64,000 nucleotides of DNA, taken from NCBI RefSeq assembly GCF_027923385.1, contig NZ_BSEC01000001.1, forward strand, positions 1 to 64,000, written 5' to 3'. The position numbers and the translations under genes were made by a program. How positions within the stretch are numbered: the first letter of the stretch is position 1; every line of letters begins with the position of its first letter. This stretch comes from Methylocystis echinoides. GTDB lineage: Bacteria; Pseudomonadota; Alphaproteobacteria; Rhizobiales; Beijerinckiaceae. This document shows, one piece after another, positions 27,300 to 36,134 of the stretch. The notes beneath the pieces are model-generated. The model saw only the letters and a program-made list of their open reading frames with translations, searched no databases and was not told the origin of the DNA.

Positions 27300-28823
27300 T
27301 TAGGCTCCCAATGTCCGCTTCTGCCTGATGAAGAAGCCCATCAGCAGCCCAAAGCCGAATCCCGACAGATGCGCGGAGAGGCTCGACATGGGCAGCAGGA
27401 AATCGGCGCCGATCTGCACCAGCATGGCGACGCCGAGCGTCGTGGCGCGGAAGGCGTCGAGGCTGGCGCGGTGTTTGAGCCAGTCCCGGATACGCAGCGC
27501 GGCGACGGCGCCGAAGAGGCCGAAGATCGCGCCGGAGGCGCCGACATAAAGCCCGTAGCCCGCGCCGATGATCATGACCGCCAGCACGACGAGCGACGAC
27601 ACGAGCGTCGCGCCGAAATAGAGGGCGAGCGTGCGCAGGGCGCCGGTCTCATACTCGATTTCGCGGCCGATGAGCGCCAGCATCATCATGTTGAGGCCGA
27701 AATGCAGCGGCCCGTAGTGCAGAAAGCTCGCGGTGAGGATGCGCCAGGTCTCGCCCGAGAAAACCAGCGGCGCCCAGAGCGCGCCGAGCCGGATCAGCGT
27801 CGAGACGTCCTGTGAGCCGCCCATCGCGACTTCCGCGACGAACATGACCGAGTTCACGAGGATGAAGACAAGGGTCGCCGCGGGAAGGCGCCAGCCGCGC
27901 GCCTGCCGGGCGCTCTCCGAGGCGACGCGCGCCGCCACGCCCTCGACGATCTCCTGCGCCCGGGGCGAGAGCGGCGCGTGCGGGGTCCAGTCGATGGCGA
28001 GCTGGCGGCGGGCGGCGATGGCCGAGGGCGTCTCCTTGAGGCTCAGCGCGAGGCGCTCGAAGGTCGCGCGGGCGGGCTCCGCCACCCCTGCGTGACGCTC
28101 CGCCACGGCGATCCAGTAGGCCGTCGTGTCGGGGTCGAAATGCATGATCTTCGTCGCCAGCTCCTCGACGGCGCGCGGGCGCCCGCCGAAGGCGAGGACG
28201 AAGAGCCAGGAAAAGGCGGTCTGTTCGAGCGGCGTCGAGTCGGCCGAGCGCGCGTAATCGCGCATGAGCTCCTCGATACGGCCGGTTTCGCCCAGCGCGC
28301 GGAAACGATAGCCGGCGAGCTGACGGGCGTTTTCGGGATTTTGCGCCAGCGCCAGCGCCTTCTCCCAGTCGCCGCGCTCCGCGAGAAGCCGCGTCTCGAT
28401 GGCGGCGGCCTGTTCCGGTGGCGCGTCGGCGGCGAGGGCGGCGAAGGCGCGCGCCCTCTCGCGGGGATCGTCGATCGCCGCGGCGCGGGCGTAGGCCGCG
28501 GCGAGCCGCATCCCGGCGGTCGGGTGGAAGAAGGCGGCGAGATCGGCGCAGCGCGCCGCCGTCTCCAGCCGCCCGGCGCGGGTGTAGCGCGATTGCAGCG
28601 CCCCAAGGGCCATGGGCGTCGCCACCAGCGGCAGGAAGACGAGCGCCACGAGCCAGCCCGCCTCCTGCGGCGCCCGCCACAGCCCATAGGCGCCGACCGC
28701 CAGCACGAGCGCGTTGACCAGCGCGATGCTCCTCGTTCCCTCGCGCCGCTGTATCAGACCCAGCGCCAGCGCGAGGGCGGACAGCGCCATCAGATTGAGA
28801 GCGAGGATCGTCTGAAAATTCAT
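27300..28823 (-). CDS. Rhomboid intramembrane serine protease with N-terminal helical repeat region
   Basis: 507 residues. Two N-terminal membrane helices (about 5-75) are followed by a soluble Ala-rich helical region resembling TPR repeats (about 85-290) and then a six-helix rhomboid core. Core motifs: HYGPLHFGLNMM in helix 2, GASGAIFG with the catalytic Ser in helix 4, and SAHLSGFGFG with the catalytic His in helix 6. It should cleave membrane proteins within the bilayer. The soluble insert may select substrates. The ATG at 28823 (MNFQTILAL) is preferred to 28880, which would add a hydrophilic leader. Confidence 0.85.
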   Translation of the reverse strand: MNFQTILALNLMALSALALALGLIQRREGTRSIALVNALVLAVGAYGLWRAPQEAGWLVALVFLPLVATPMALGALQSRYTRAGRLETAARCADLAAFFHPTAGMRLAAAYARAAAIDDPRERARAFAALAADAPPEQAAAIETRLLAERGDWEKALALAQNPENARQLAGYRFRALGETGRIEELMRDYARSADSTPLEQTAFSWLFVLAFGGRPRAVEELATKIMHFDPDTTAYWIAVAERHAGVAEPARATFERLALSLKETPSAIAARRQLAIDWTPHAPLSPRAQEIVEGVAARVASESARQARGWRLPAATLVFILVNSVMFVAEVAMGGSQDVSTLIRLGALWAPLVFSGETWRILTASFLHYGPLHFGLNMMMLALIGREIEYETGALRTLALYFGATLVSSLVVLAVMIIGAGYGLYVGASGAIFGLFGAVAALRIRDWLKHRASLDAFRATTLGVAMLVQIGADFLLPMSSLSAHLSGFGFGLLMGFFIRQKRTLGA

Positions 28824-29014
28824 CTGCGGCTCGCAGTTGGGATGCTGCGGGAGGATTGACGCGGGTTTGGGGAAAGTCAAACTGGCTGTCGCGGGCGGCG
28901 CGGCCCCCTTTTCTCCCCGGACAGGGCGCCTTCGCCTTGCGCGGCTTGCTTGCGATCCATCCTTGGGCGCCGCATTGTCTTCAAAGCGCGGCTTTCGCGC
29001 GCAAAAGCAGGTTC

Positions 29015-30004
29015 ATGGTCGACTTTCTCGCCTCCCTCTGGCCCTGGCTCGCGGCCTGCCTCGCGATTGGCGCGGCGACCGGCGCTTTCACACGCGACGC
29101 GGCGCCGCGCCGTCGGCCGGCGCGCTGGCTCCTGTGGTTCGGCGCGGCCTTTTTCGCCGCCGCGCTCGCTCTCTCTTTCGGCGCCGTCGAAGGCGTAGTC
29201 GCGGCGGCGATGGAAAGCGCCCTCGCCGCTTTCGCGGCCTTCCTCACCGGCGCGGCGGCGGTCGCGGCGCTGCGCGGGACGCTCGCCGCGCATGAGCGCT
29301 GGGCGCTCGGCCTCCTGCCGGCCATGCTTGTCTGGTTCGCCGCTGTCGAGATCGGCGGCCCCGCCTATGAGGCGCAGGTGCAGGCGCGCGTCGCAGGGCT
29401 CGCCCGCGCGGCGGGCGCCGATCCCGCCGGCGTCGGCGTCGCCGGACGCGACGTGACCCTTCCCGCCGCCATGGCCGATGATCGGGAACTGATCGCGCGC
29501 ATCGGCGCCGAGCCGGGCGTGCGGCGCGTGACGGTCGCGCCGGCCGCGCCGCCAAAACCCGCCGAAAAGGCGGCGGAGCCGGCGCCGCCCCCACCCGTCT
29601 CTTCACCCCCGGCTGCCCCGCCGGCCGCGCCGGCGCCGGCGGGCGAGACTGCCGCGAGCGATCTGGACGCGGCCGCCTGCCAGCGCGCCCTCGACGCCGT
29701 CGCCGCCGCCGCGCCTGTCGCTTTCCCCCGCGCCCGCGAGACCATCGACCGTCGCGCGGCGCTCGCGCTCGACAAGGCTGTCGACATCATCCGCCGCTGC
29801 CCCGCGCAGGCGACGATCGAGGTGCGCGGCCATGCTGGCGAGGGCGCGGCCAATGGGGCGCTGGCGCAGGCCCGCGCCCTCGCCGCCGCGCGCTATCTGC
29901 GTCGCGAGGGCGTCGCGGGGCGCAGGCTCACGGCGACGGGCTGCTGCGCGAGCGGGCAGGAATCGCGCCGCGGCGACAGCGCCATTGACTATATTTTGCG
30001 CTGA
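29015..30004 (+). CDS. Membrane-anchored BON/OmpA-domain protein
   Basis: 329 residues. Four hydrophobic segments span about residues 5-120. A BON-like domain follows (about 125-185: ARVAGLARAAGADPAGVGVAGRDV...GEPGVRRVTVAP-type), then a Pro/Ala linker, then an OmpA C-terminal peptidoglycan-binding domain (about 225-329: IDRRAALALDKAVDIIRRCP, VRGHAGEG, ALAAARYLRREGV). The BON plus OmpA order recalls mycobacterial OmpATb. It probably ties the inner membrane to the cell wall. The start at 29015 has AGCAGG upstream; earlier in-frame starts lack one. Confidence 0.72.
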   Translation: MVDFLASLWPWLAACLAIGAATGAFTRDAAPRRRPARWLLWFGAAFFAAALALSFGAVEGVVAAAMESALAAFAAFLTGAAAVAALRGTLAAHERWALGLLPAMLVWFAAVEIGGPAYEAQVQARVAGLARAAGADPAGVGVAGRDVTLPAAMADDRELIARIGAEPGVRRVTVAPAAPPKPAEKAAEPAPPPPVSSPPAAPPAAPAPAGETAASDLDAAACQRALDAVAAAAPVAFPRARETIDRRAALALDKAVDIIRRCPAQATIEVRGHAGEGAANGALAQARALAAARYLRREGVAGRRLTATGCCASGQESRRGDSAIDYILR

Positions 30005-30160
30005 TCGCGCCGCGCCGGGCCCCGCGCCTGCGGCGCAAGTGGTTGTTTACCCGCGTCATCGCCTTGTTTAACGTGGTCAGACGACGCTTTTGTCCGGCAA
30101 AAGCCGCGTCTGGCGCGCGGCTTGCCCCGACGCCCGTCGCCCTGCCGAGAAAGACCCAAA

Positions 30161-32605
30161 TTGACCGCTCACGACCCATCCCACGCCACGACCGTCGCCG
30201 CGCTCAAAAGCGAGGTGCAGCGCCGCCTGACCTATACGATCGGCAAGGACAATGCGTCGGCCAGTCCGCGCGACTGGTTCGTCGCGACGGCGCTCGCCGC
30301 CCGTGACCGTCTCGTCGAAAGCTGGCTCGCGAGCACAAAACGCAACTATGTCGAGGACAGGCGGCGGGTCTATTATCTCTCGCTGGAGTTTCTGGTCGGC
30401 CGCATCCTCATCGACACGCTGACCAATCTCGGCCTCACCGCCGCCATGCGCGATGCGCTCGCGGAACTCGGCGTCGATCTCGAGAAGCTGCGCGAGGTGG
30501 AGCCCGACGCCGCGCTCGGCAATGGCGGGCTTGGCCGTCTCGCCGCCTGTTTCATGGACAGCATGGCGACGCTCGACATCGCCGCGATGGGCTATGGCAT
30601 CCGCTACGATCACGGCCTCTTTCGCCAGACGATCAAGGACGGCTGGCAGCACGAATATCCCGAGGACTGGCTCTCCTTCGGCAACGCCTGGCAGTTCCCG
30701 CGCCCGGAGATCACCTACGACGTCGGCTTCGGCGGCCATGTCGAAAGCGCCCGTCTCGCCGACGGCATGCTGGCGCATGTGTGGGTTCCGGCCGAAACCA
30801 TCGTCGCCGTCGCCTATGACACGCCGGTCGTCGGCTGGCGCGGGCGGCATGTGAACACGCTGCGGCTGTGGTCGGCGCGCGCGCCCGATCCGCTGCGGCT
30901 CGACGCCTTCAATCAGGGCGATCATGTCGGCGCGCTCACTGAACAGGTGCGCGCCGAGGCGATCTCCAAGGTGCTCTATCCGAGCGACGCGACGCCCGCC
31001 GGTCAGGAACTGCGCCTGCGGCAGGAATATTTCTTCGCCGCCGCCTCGCTGCAGGATCTCGTACGCCGCCACATGAAGCAGAGCGGCGACATCCGGAAAC
31101 TCGCCGACAAGGTCGCCATCCAGCTCAACGACACCCATCCGGCGATTGGCGTCGCGGAGCTGATGCGTCTCCTCGTCGACGTGCATGGCGTCGACTGGAC
31201 GGAGGCGTGGCGGATCACGCAGGCGACCTTCTCCTACACCAACCACACGCTACTGCCCGAGGCGCTGGAGACCTGGCCAGTGTGGCTGATGGAGAAGCTG
31301 CTGCCGCGCCACATGCAGATCATCTATCTCATCAACGCCATGCATCTCGACGGGCTGCGCGCCCAGGGCGTGAGCGACGCGAATGTGCTCGCCGCCGTCT
31401 CGCTCATCGACGAACACCATGGCCGCGCCGTGCGCATGGGCCATCTCGCCTTCCTTGGCTCGCACAAGGTCAACGGGGTCTCGGCGCTGCACAGCGAACT
31501 CGTCAAGGAAACGGTGTTCAGGGATTTCCATCGCCTCTATCCCGACCGCATCGTCAACAAGACGAATGGCGTCACCTTCCGGCGCTGGCTCCTCGAAGCC
31601 AATCCGGCGCTGTCGGGCCTTCTCGCCGAGACGATCGGGCCGGCTGTTTTCGACGATCCGACGAAGCTCGTCGAACTCGAGCGTTTTGCCGACGACGAGG
31701 CGTTTCAGCATCGTTTCATGGCCGCCAAGCGCGCCAACAAGGACCGCCTCGCCGCGACCATCTTCGACAGCGTGGCGGTGCGGGTCGATCCTGCCGCGCT
31801 CTTCGATGTGCAGATCAAGCGCATTCACGAATACAAGCGCCAGCTCCTCAATGTGCTGGAGGCCGTGGCGCTCTATCTCGATATCGTGGCGCAGCCCGCG
31901 CGCGATTTCCCGCCCCGGGTGAAGATCTTCGCCGGCAAGGCGGCGGCGAGCTATCATCAGGCGAAGCTCATCATCAAGCTCGCCAATGACGTGGCGCAGG
32001 TCGTGAACGCCGATCCGGCGGCGCGCGGGCTGCTGAAGATCGTCTTCCTGCCGAATTACAATGTGAGCCTCGCGGAGAAGATCATTCCCGCCGCCGATCT
32101 TTCCGAACAGATTTCGACGGCCGGCATGGAGGCCTCGGGCACGGGCAACATGAAATTCGCGCTCAATGGCGCGCTGACCATCGGCACGCTCGACGGCGCC
32201 AATGTCGAAATTCGCGAACGGGTGGGCGACGACAACATCTTCATCTTCGGCCTCACCGCGCAGCAGGTGGAAGAGAGCCGCGCGCGCGGCATCGACGCGC
32301 GCGAAACGATTGCGACGAGCCCCCGGCTGGCCGCGGCGCTCGACGCCATCGCGCGCGGCATGTTCTCGCCCGACGACAAGCATCGCTATGCGCAGCTCGT
32401 CGACACGCTCACCTATTACGATCACTTTCTGGTGACGAAGGACTTCGACAGCTATTGCGCCGCGCAACGCAGGGTCGACGCGCGCTGGCGCGACACGAAG
32501 GCGTGGACGCGCGCGGCCATTCTCAACACCGCGCGGGTGGCGTGGTTTTCGTCGGACCGCACGATCCGCGAATATGCGGAGGAGATATGGAAGGTGGAGG
32601 CTTAG
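30161..32605 (+). CDS. glgP: Glycogen/alpha-glucan phosphorylase
   Basis: 814 residues if the TTG at 30161 (GAGAAAG upstream) is the start; the TTG at 30122 would add 13 residues, and no ATG is available near the N-terminus. Family features include the N-terminal FLVGRILIDTLTNLGL, GNGGLGRLAACFMDSMATL, and the pyridoxal-phosphate site EASGTGNMKFALNGALTIGTLDGANVE with the Lys. It releases glucose 1-phosphate from glycogen. No other glycogen genes are near. Confidence 0.95.
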   Translation: MTAHDPSHATTVAALKSEVQRRLTYTIGKDNASASPRDWFVATALAARDRLVESWLASTKRNYVEDRRRVYYLSLEFLVGRILIDTLTNLGLTAAMRDALAELGVDLEKLREVEPDAALGNGGLGRLAACFMDSMATLDIAAMGYGIRYDHGLFRQTIKDGWQHEYPEDWLSFGNAWQFPRPEITYDVGFGGHVESARLADGMLAHVWVPAETIVAVAYDTPVVGWRGRHVNTLRLWSARAPDPLRLDAFNQGDHVGALTEQVRAEAISKVLYPSDATPAGQELRLRQEYFFAAASLQDLVRRHMKQSGDIRKLADKVAIQLNDTHPAIGVAELMRLLVDVHGVDWTEAWRITQATFSYTNHTLLPEALETWPVWLMEKLLPRHMQIIYLINAMHLDGLRAQGVSDANVLAAVSLIDEHHGRAVRMGHLAFLGSHKVNGVSALHSELVKETVFRDFHRLYPDRIVNKTNGVTFRRWLLEANPALSGLLAETIGPAVFDDPTKLVELERFADDEAFQHRFMAAKRANKDRLAATIFDSVAVRVDPAALFDVQIKRIHEYKRQLLNVLEAVALYLDIVAQPARDFPPRVKIFAGKAAASYHQAKLIIKLANDVAQVVNADPAARGLLKIVFLPNYNVSLAEKIIPAADLSEQISTAGMEASGTGNMKFALNGALTIGTLDGANVEIRERVGDDNIFIFGLTAQQVEESRARGIDARETIATSPRLAAALDAIARGMFSPDDKHRYAQLVDTLTYYDHFLVTKDFDSYCAAQRRVDARWRDTKAWTRAAILNTARVAWFSSDRTIREYAEEIWKVEA

Positions 32606-32657
32606 CCCCCCCGCCGGGGGCGTCCGTAAGGACGCCCGCCTCCCGACGCGCCAGGCG

Positions 32658-32749
32658 GAGGAGGGGGCGCTCGCCACTAGCGATCTGGATGAAGGCCACA
32701 GTCTGCCCCCTCTCCCGCGAAGCGGGGGAGGGCTGGGGAGGGGGCCTGA
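32658..32749. repeat. Intergenic palindromic repeat, copy 2
   Basis: Contains the block CCCCCTCTCCCGCGAAGCGG followed by GGGAGGGCTGGGGAGGGGGC, nearly identical to copy 3 at 44469-44580, with a degenerate left arm. It lies between glgP and the bactofilin gene (convergent). Confidence 0.65.
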
Positions 32750-32751
32750 CC

Positions 32752-33243
32752 CTACCCCGCGCGGCGCGGCGAACGCAGCGCGAGCCGCGTCAGGCGGCGC
32801 GGGCCGCCGATGGCGGGAACCGCCTCTTCCATCTCTTCCTCTTCCTCAGCGCGCGCATAGGACGGCTCGGGCAGGCGCAGCGGCGCCTCATTGCGCGGGG
32901 CGGGCGCCGATTCCGCGACATTGGCCGAGCCGTTGAGCACGGCGCCGCGCGCGACCTCGATCGAGCCGCAATCCCAGCTCCCCTCCACGCGGCCGGTGCC
33001 GCGCACCGACATGAGCTGCTTGGTCGTGATTTCGGCGCTGACGTGGCCGGAGATTTCGGCGCTCGACGCGCTGACCTTGCCCTTCACGGTTCCGCTCTGG
33101 CCGACGATCAGATGGTTGCAGACGATGTCGCCGTCGAAGGCGCCGTCGATTACAATGACGTCACGGGCGCGGATCTCCCCCGCGAGTTCGACACCCTGGC
33201 CAATATAAACCGAGTTCTCCTGATCAGGCCTGAAGCTCGTCAT
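32752..33243 (-). CDS. Bactofilin (polymer-forming cytoskeletal protein)
   Basis: 163 residues. The central domain (about 8-110) is a right-handed beta-helix with regularly spaced V/I and G residues (GVELAGEIRARDVIVIDGAFDGDIVCNHLIVGQSGTVKGKVSA). Bactofilins self-assemble into filaments that position cell-envelope enzymes. The C-terminal tail is acidic (EEEEEMEE) then basic. No peptidase or MurB-like partner lies beside it. Confidence 0.92.
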   Translation of the reverse strand: MTSFRPDQENSVYIGQGVELAGEIRARDVIVIDGAFDGDIVCNHLIVGQSGTVKGKVSASSAEISGHVSAEITTKQLMSVRGTGRVEGSWDCGSIEVARGAVLNGSANVAESAPAPRNEAPLRLPEPSYARAEEEEEMEEAVPAIGGPRRLTRLALRSPRRAG

Positions 33244-33330
33244 CGGAAATTCCTCTGCGAATCGTGCTGTGTCGACATCTAAAACATTTTCTAGCCCCCA
33301 TGCGCGGCGAAATTCCGGCGCCGGGCGCGG

Positions 33331-33723
33331 TCATTTCTGCCGGACATAGCGCCCGGGCGCCGCCTCGAGCGGGACATAGCCTTTCGCGGGCGCGCCCATC
33401 GGCGGCGGCGCGACCAGCTCCGCCGTGCTGCGCCGCTCGAGCCAGCCGGCCCAGGCCGGCCACCATGACCCCTCGATCAACCGGGCGCGGTCCCGCCAGT
33501 GCTCGGCGCTCACATAGGGCTCGCTGCACACCCGCACGCCAATGTGATAGCGCCGCCCCGGGTGGCCGGGTTCGGACACGATGCCGGCGTTGTGGCCGCC
33601 ATTGGTGAGCACGAAGGTCATCTCATTGTCCGTGAAGAGATGGGCCTTGTAGACCGAGCGCCAGGGCGAAATGTGATCGCTCTCCGTGCCGACGACAAAC
33701 ATGGGCGCGGCGATGTCCTTCAG
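33331..33723 (-). pseudogene. phaC: phaC 3' part, cut off by IS insertion
   Basis: The C-terminal ~130 codons of a class I PHA synthase: DIAAPMFVVGTESDHISPW (catalytic Asp) and TNGGHNAGI (catalytic His). The frame continues into the IS without a plausible start, so no active enzyme can be made from it. The segment joins in frame to the 5' part at 34659-36072 when the IS and one CTGA copy are removed. Confidence 0.92.
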
Positions 33724-33739
33724 AGTCTGTCCGAAGACT

Positions 33740-34195
33740 TCATGACTGATTACAGAGCCTTCTGAGCATGAGGCGAATGGAGGCGAGGCGCAAGAAAGCG
33801 AGCGCCTTCCGATTAAGATTTTCCCAATCCTTGGCCAATCGGCGACAGCGGCCCAGCCAGGATAAAGTTCGCTCAACAACCCAACGCCTGGGCAAGACCT
33901 CGAAGCCTTTGGCCGCATCGGAACGCTTGACGATTTCTGTCACAAGACCCGGCAAGGCTTTCTTCAGCGCCTCGCGAAATTGGGGACCCCGGTAGCCGCC
34001 ATCGGCGAACAGTTTTTGAAGAAATGGAAATTTCCCGAACAACGTGCTCAAGACGAGAATGCCGCCATCGCGATCTTGAATGTCCGCGCTATGAACGACG
34101 GCGTGAAGCAGCAGGCCTAAAGTGTCGACAAGAATATGTCGCTTCTTGCCTTTGACCTTCTTGCCCGCGTCATAGCCATGGGGATCGATATGGCT
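33740..34195 (-). CDS. IS5-family transposase, C-terminal part (frame B)
   Basis: The frame continues without stop from the slippery tract to 33740. It holds the rest of the DDE_Tnp_1-like domain: HGYDAGKKVKGKKRHILVDT, DIQDRDGG with an acidic residue, LFADGGYRG with the second Asp, and the final WVVERTLSWLGRCRRLAKDWE carrying the catalytic Glu. It has no proper start of its own and is expected to be made as a fusion with frame A by -1 frameshifting. The first internal start-like codon gives only about 103 residues. Confidence 0.85.
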   Translation of the reverse strand, partial: SHIDPHGYDAGKKVKGKKRHILVDTLGLLLHAVVHSADIQDRDGGILVLSTLFGKFPFLQKLFADGGYRGPQFREALKKALPGLVTEIVKRSDAAKGFEVLPRRWVVERTLSWLGRCRRLAKDWENLNRKALAFLRLASIRLMLRRLCNQS

Positions 34196-34578
34196 CCCCC
34201 TTTTTCAGCGCTTTTCACGCTCTGGCTGTCGATGACGGCGGCAGTCGGACTGGCCTCGCGCCCTTCCGCTTCCCTGCACATAACATAAAGCACGTGGTGG
34301 ATGCGTTCTAACGTCCCGTCATATGTCCAAAGATCGAAATAGCCATAAACCGTGCTTTTGGGTGGGAAGTCCTTTGGAATCGCACGCCACTGACAGCCTG
34401 TCGATAGGACATACATCAGACCGTTGATCACCTCGCGCATGTTCACCCTGCGCTTGCCGCCGCCGCGCCTTGCAGGCGGGATCAGAGGTCCGACAAATCC
34501 CCATTCCGCGTCCGTCAGATCGCTGGGATAACGCAATTTGCTACGATCATAACGAGCGCGATTTTCCTTCGTCCACAT
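34117..34578 (-). CDS. IS5-family transposase, N-terminal part (frame A)
   Basis: 153 residues. The N-terminal helix-turn-helix-like DUF4096 region (DLTDAEWGFVGPLIPPARRGG...WRAIPKDFPPKSTVYGYFDLW) is followed by AAVIDSQSVKSAEKGG, which has the first catalytic Asp. After the run of A5G5 (34205-34196) the frame continues about 26 codons that are not transposase-like. The -1 shift there joins it to frame B. Confidence 0.88.
   Translation of the reverse strand: MWTKENRARYDRSKLRYPSDLTDAEWGFVGPLIPPARRGGGKRRVNMREVINGLMYVLSTGCQWRAIPKDFPPKSTVYGYFDLWTYDGTLERIHHVLYVMCREAEGREASPTAAVIDSQSVKSAEKGGAISIPMAMTRARRSKARSDIFLSTL
34196..34205 (-). other. Probable -1 ribosomal frameshift site in transposase
   Basis: On the coding strand the tract is AAAAAGGGGG. 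Reading frame A as GAA AAA GGG GGA and slipping back one base gives GGG AGC CAT, which enters frame B exactly where the conserved domain resumes. Programmed -1 frameshifting is known for the IS427 group. Confidence 0.7.
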
Positions 34579-34658
34579 TCGGCGATCTCCAAAAGAATCA
34601 GGTCGCCTCGTTGAATCATAACCGACTCATTCGGCTCAACTTTTCTTCGGACAGACAC

Positions 34659-36072
34659 TCAGCGCGATGACTTCGTTCTCCACGGCGAAGCGCCCGGCGG
34701 TGAGCCGGTTTTCGAGGAAGAGCCCGCGCAGATATTCGCTGTGCATGCGATAGGGCATGCGAGTCTGATCCTCGCTCCAGGCCATGAGGTCGGTCTGGCG
34801 CTCGCGCTCGCCCAGAAGATATTCCTTCACCGCCCGCGCCCAGAACAATTCGTTCGAGCGCAGCGCCATGAAGACGCCGGCCATCTGATGCGTGTCGAGA
34901 TAGCCCTGATCCCACATCATGTCTTCGAGAAAGGCGACCTGCGCCCAGTCGACGAAAAGCATGAGATCGCCGGGCTCGCTGAAATCCGTCTGCGAGGCGA
35001 GCAGCGTGACGGAGGCGAGCCGGTCGTCGCCGTCGCGCGCCATGGTGGCGGCGGCGATGGAGAGCAGCGTGCCGCCGAGACAATAGCCGACAGCGTGAAT
35101 CTTCCGGCCGGACACGATCGCCGTGATGGCGTCGAGCGCCGCCATGACGCCCTGCGTGCGATAGTCGTTCAGCGAAATATCGCGGTCCTCGGCGGTCGGA
35201 TTGCGCCAGGAGATCATGAAGACGGTGAAGCCGCGCTCGACCAGATAGCGCACCAGCGAATGATGCGCGGCCAGGTCGAGCACATAATATTTCATGATCC
35301 AGGCCGGCACGATGAGCAGCGGCTCCGCGCAAACCTTTTCCGTCGCCGGGCTGTACTGGATCAGCTCCATCAGATGATTGCGATAGACGACCTCGCCGGG
35401 CGTTGCGGCGACGTCCGCGCCGAGGACGAAGCCATCGCCCTCGCCGTTCCCCTTCGTCTGCGCCGCCACATCGAGAAAATCCTCGATGAAATGATCGAAG
35501 CCGCGCAGGAGATTGGCGCCGCCCTCGCGCTGCGTTCGATCGAGCACCACCGGATTGAGCCAGGGAATATTCGAGGGCGAGACGGCGTCGAGATATTTGA
35601 GCGCCAGGAAGGAGACGCGCGCCGCGTCATTCGGCCGCATGCCGCGCAGATCGCGCGTCGCGCTGGCCCACCACTGGCGCTGCGCGAGGAACGCCTGCTC
35701 GATGAAGAGATACGGGAAGGCGCCCCAGGCCGGATCGTCGAAACGATGATCGCCCGGCTCCGGCGCGAAGGGCCGCTCCGCGTGGTCGCTGACGAGATTG
35801 CGCAGGCCGAAATGCGCGAGCCGCGTCGTCGCGGCGAAGGCCTCCGCCGCCAGTTCGAGCTGCCGGCCGGGCGCCCGCGCGAGATGCCCCGCCCAATCGA
35901 ACCAGGCGGAAAGCTGCGCGTGCGGCGAAACGCCATGGGTGAAGCGGGCGGCGGTCGCGCGCGCCGTGCGGTCAACCGTCTCGAAGGACTGCGGCCTCAT
36001 GAGCGGCGTCAGCGGCGGGGCGGCGCGGCGCGCGAGCGCGGCGGCGCTGCGGGGCTTCATCGGCTTGTCCAT
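34659..36072 (-). pseudogene. phaC: phaC 5' part, class I PHA synthase interrupted by IS
   Basis: About 471 codons from the ATG at 36072 (AGGA six bases upstream) up to the IS. The N-terminal PhaC domain and the lipase-like box GYCLGGT, with catalytic Cys331, are intact. Translation continues a few codons into the IS (VCPKKS then stop). The Asp and His of the triad lie beyond the IS, so the product cannot polymerise hydroxybutyryl-CoA. Rejoining gives 1,803 bases, 601 codons with stop, a normal class I synthase length. Confidence 0.93.
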
Positions 36073-36134
36073 CATTTTTCCTGAAAACAACGCCCCAAAA
36101 TGACAGGGCATTGTAGCGCTTCCGTGACCGCAGG

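Larger units (their letters stand above)
33724..34658 (-). mobile_element. IS5-family (IS427-like) insertion sequence in phaC
   Basis: 935 bp bounded by inverted ends: AGTCTGTCCGAAG on the right-reading side (33724-33736) and the inverse of GTGTCTGTCCGAAG on the other (34645-34658). A direct repeat TCAG (CTGA on the coding strand) flanks both sides at 33720-33723 and 34659-34662. It encodes a two-frame DDE transposase. Because the duplication is exact and the host frame is restored by excision, the insertion looks recent. Similar IS427-group elements use target duplications of 2-4 bp. Confidence 0.9.
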
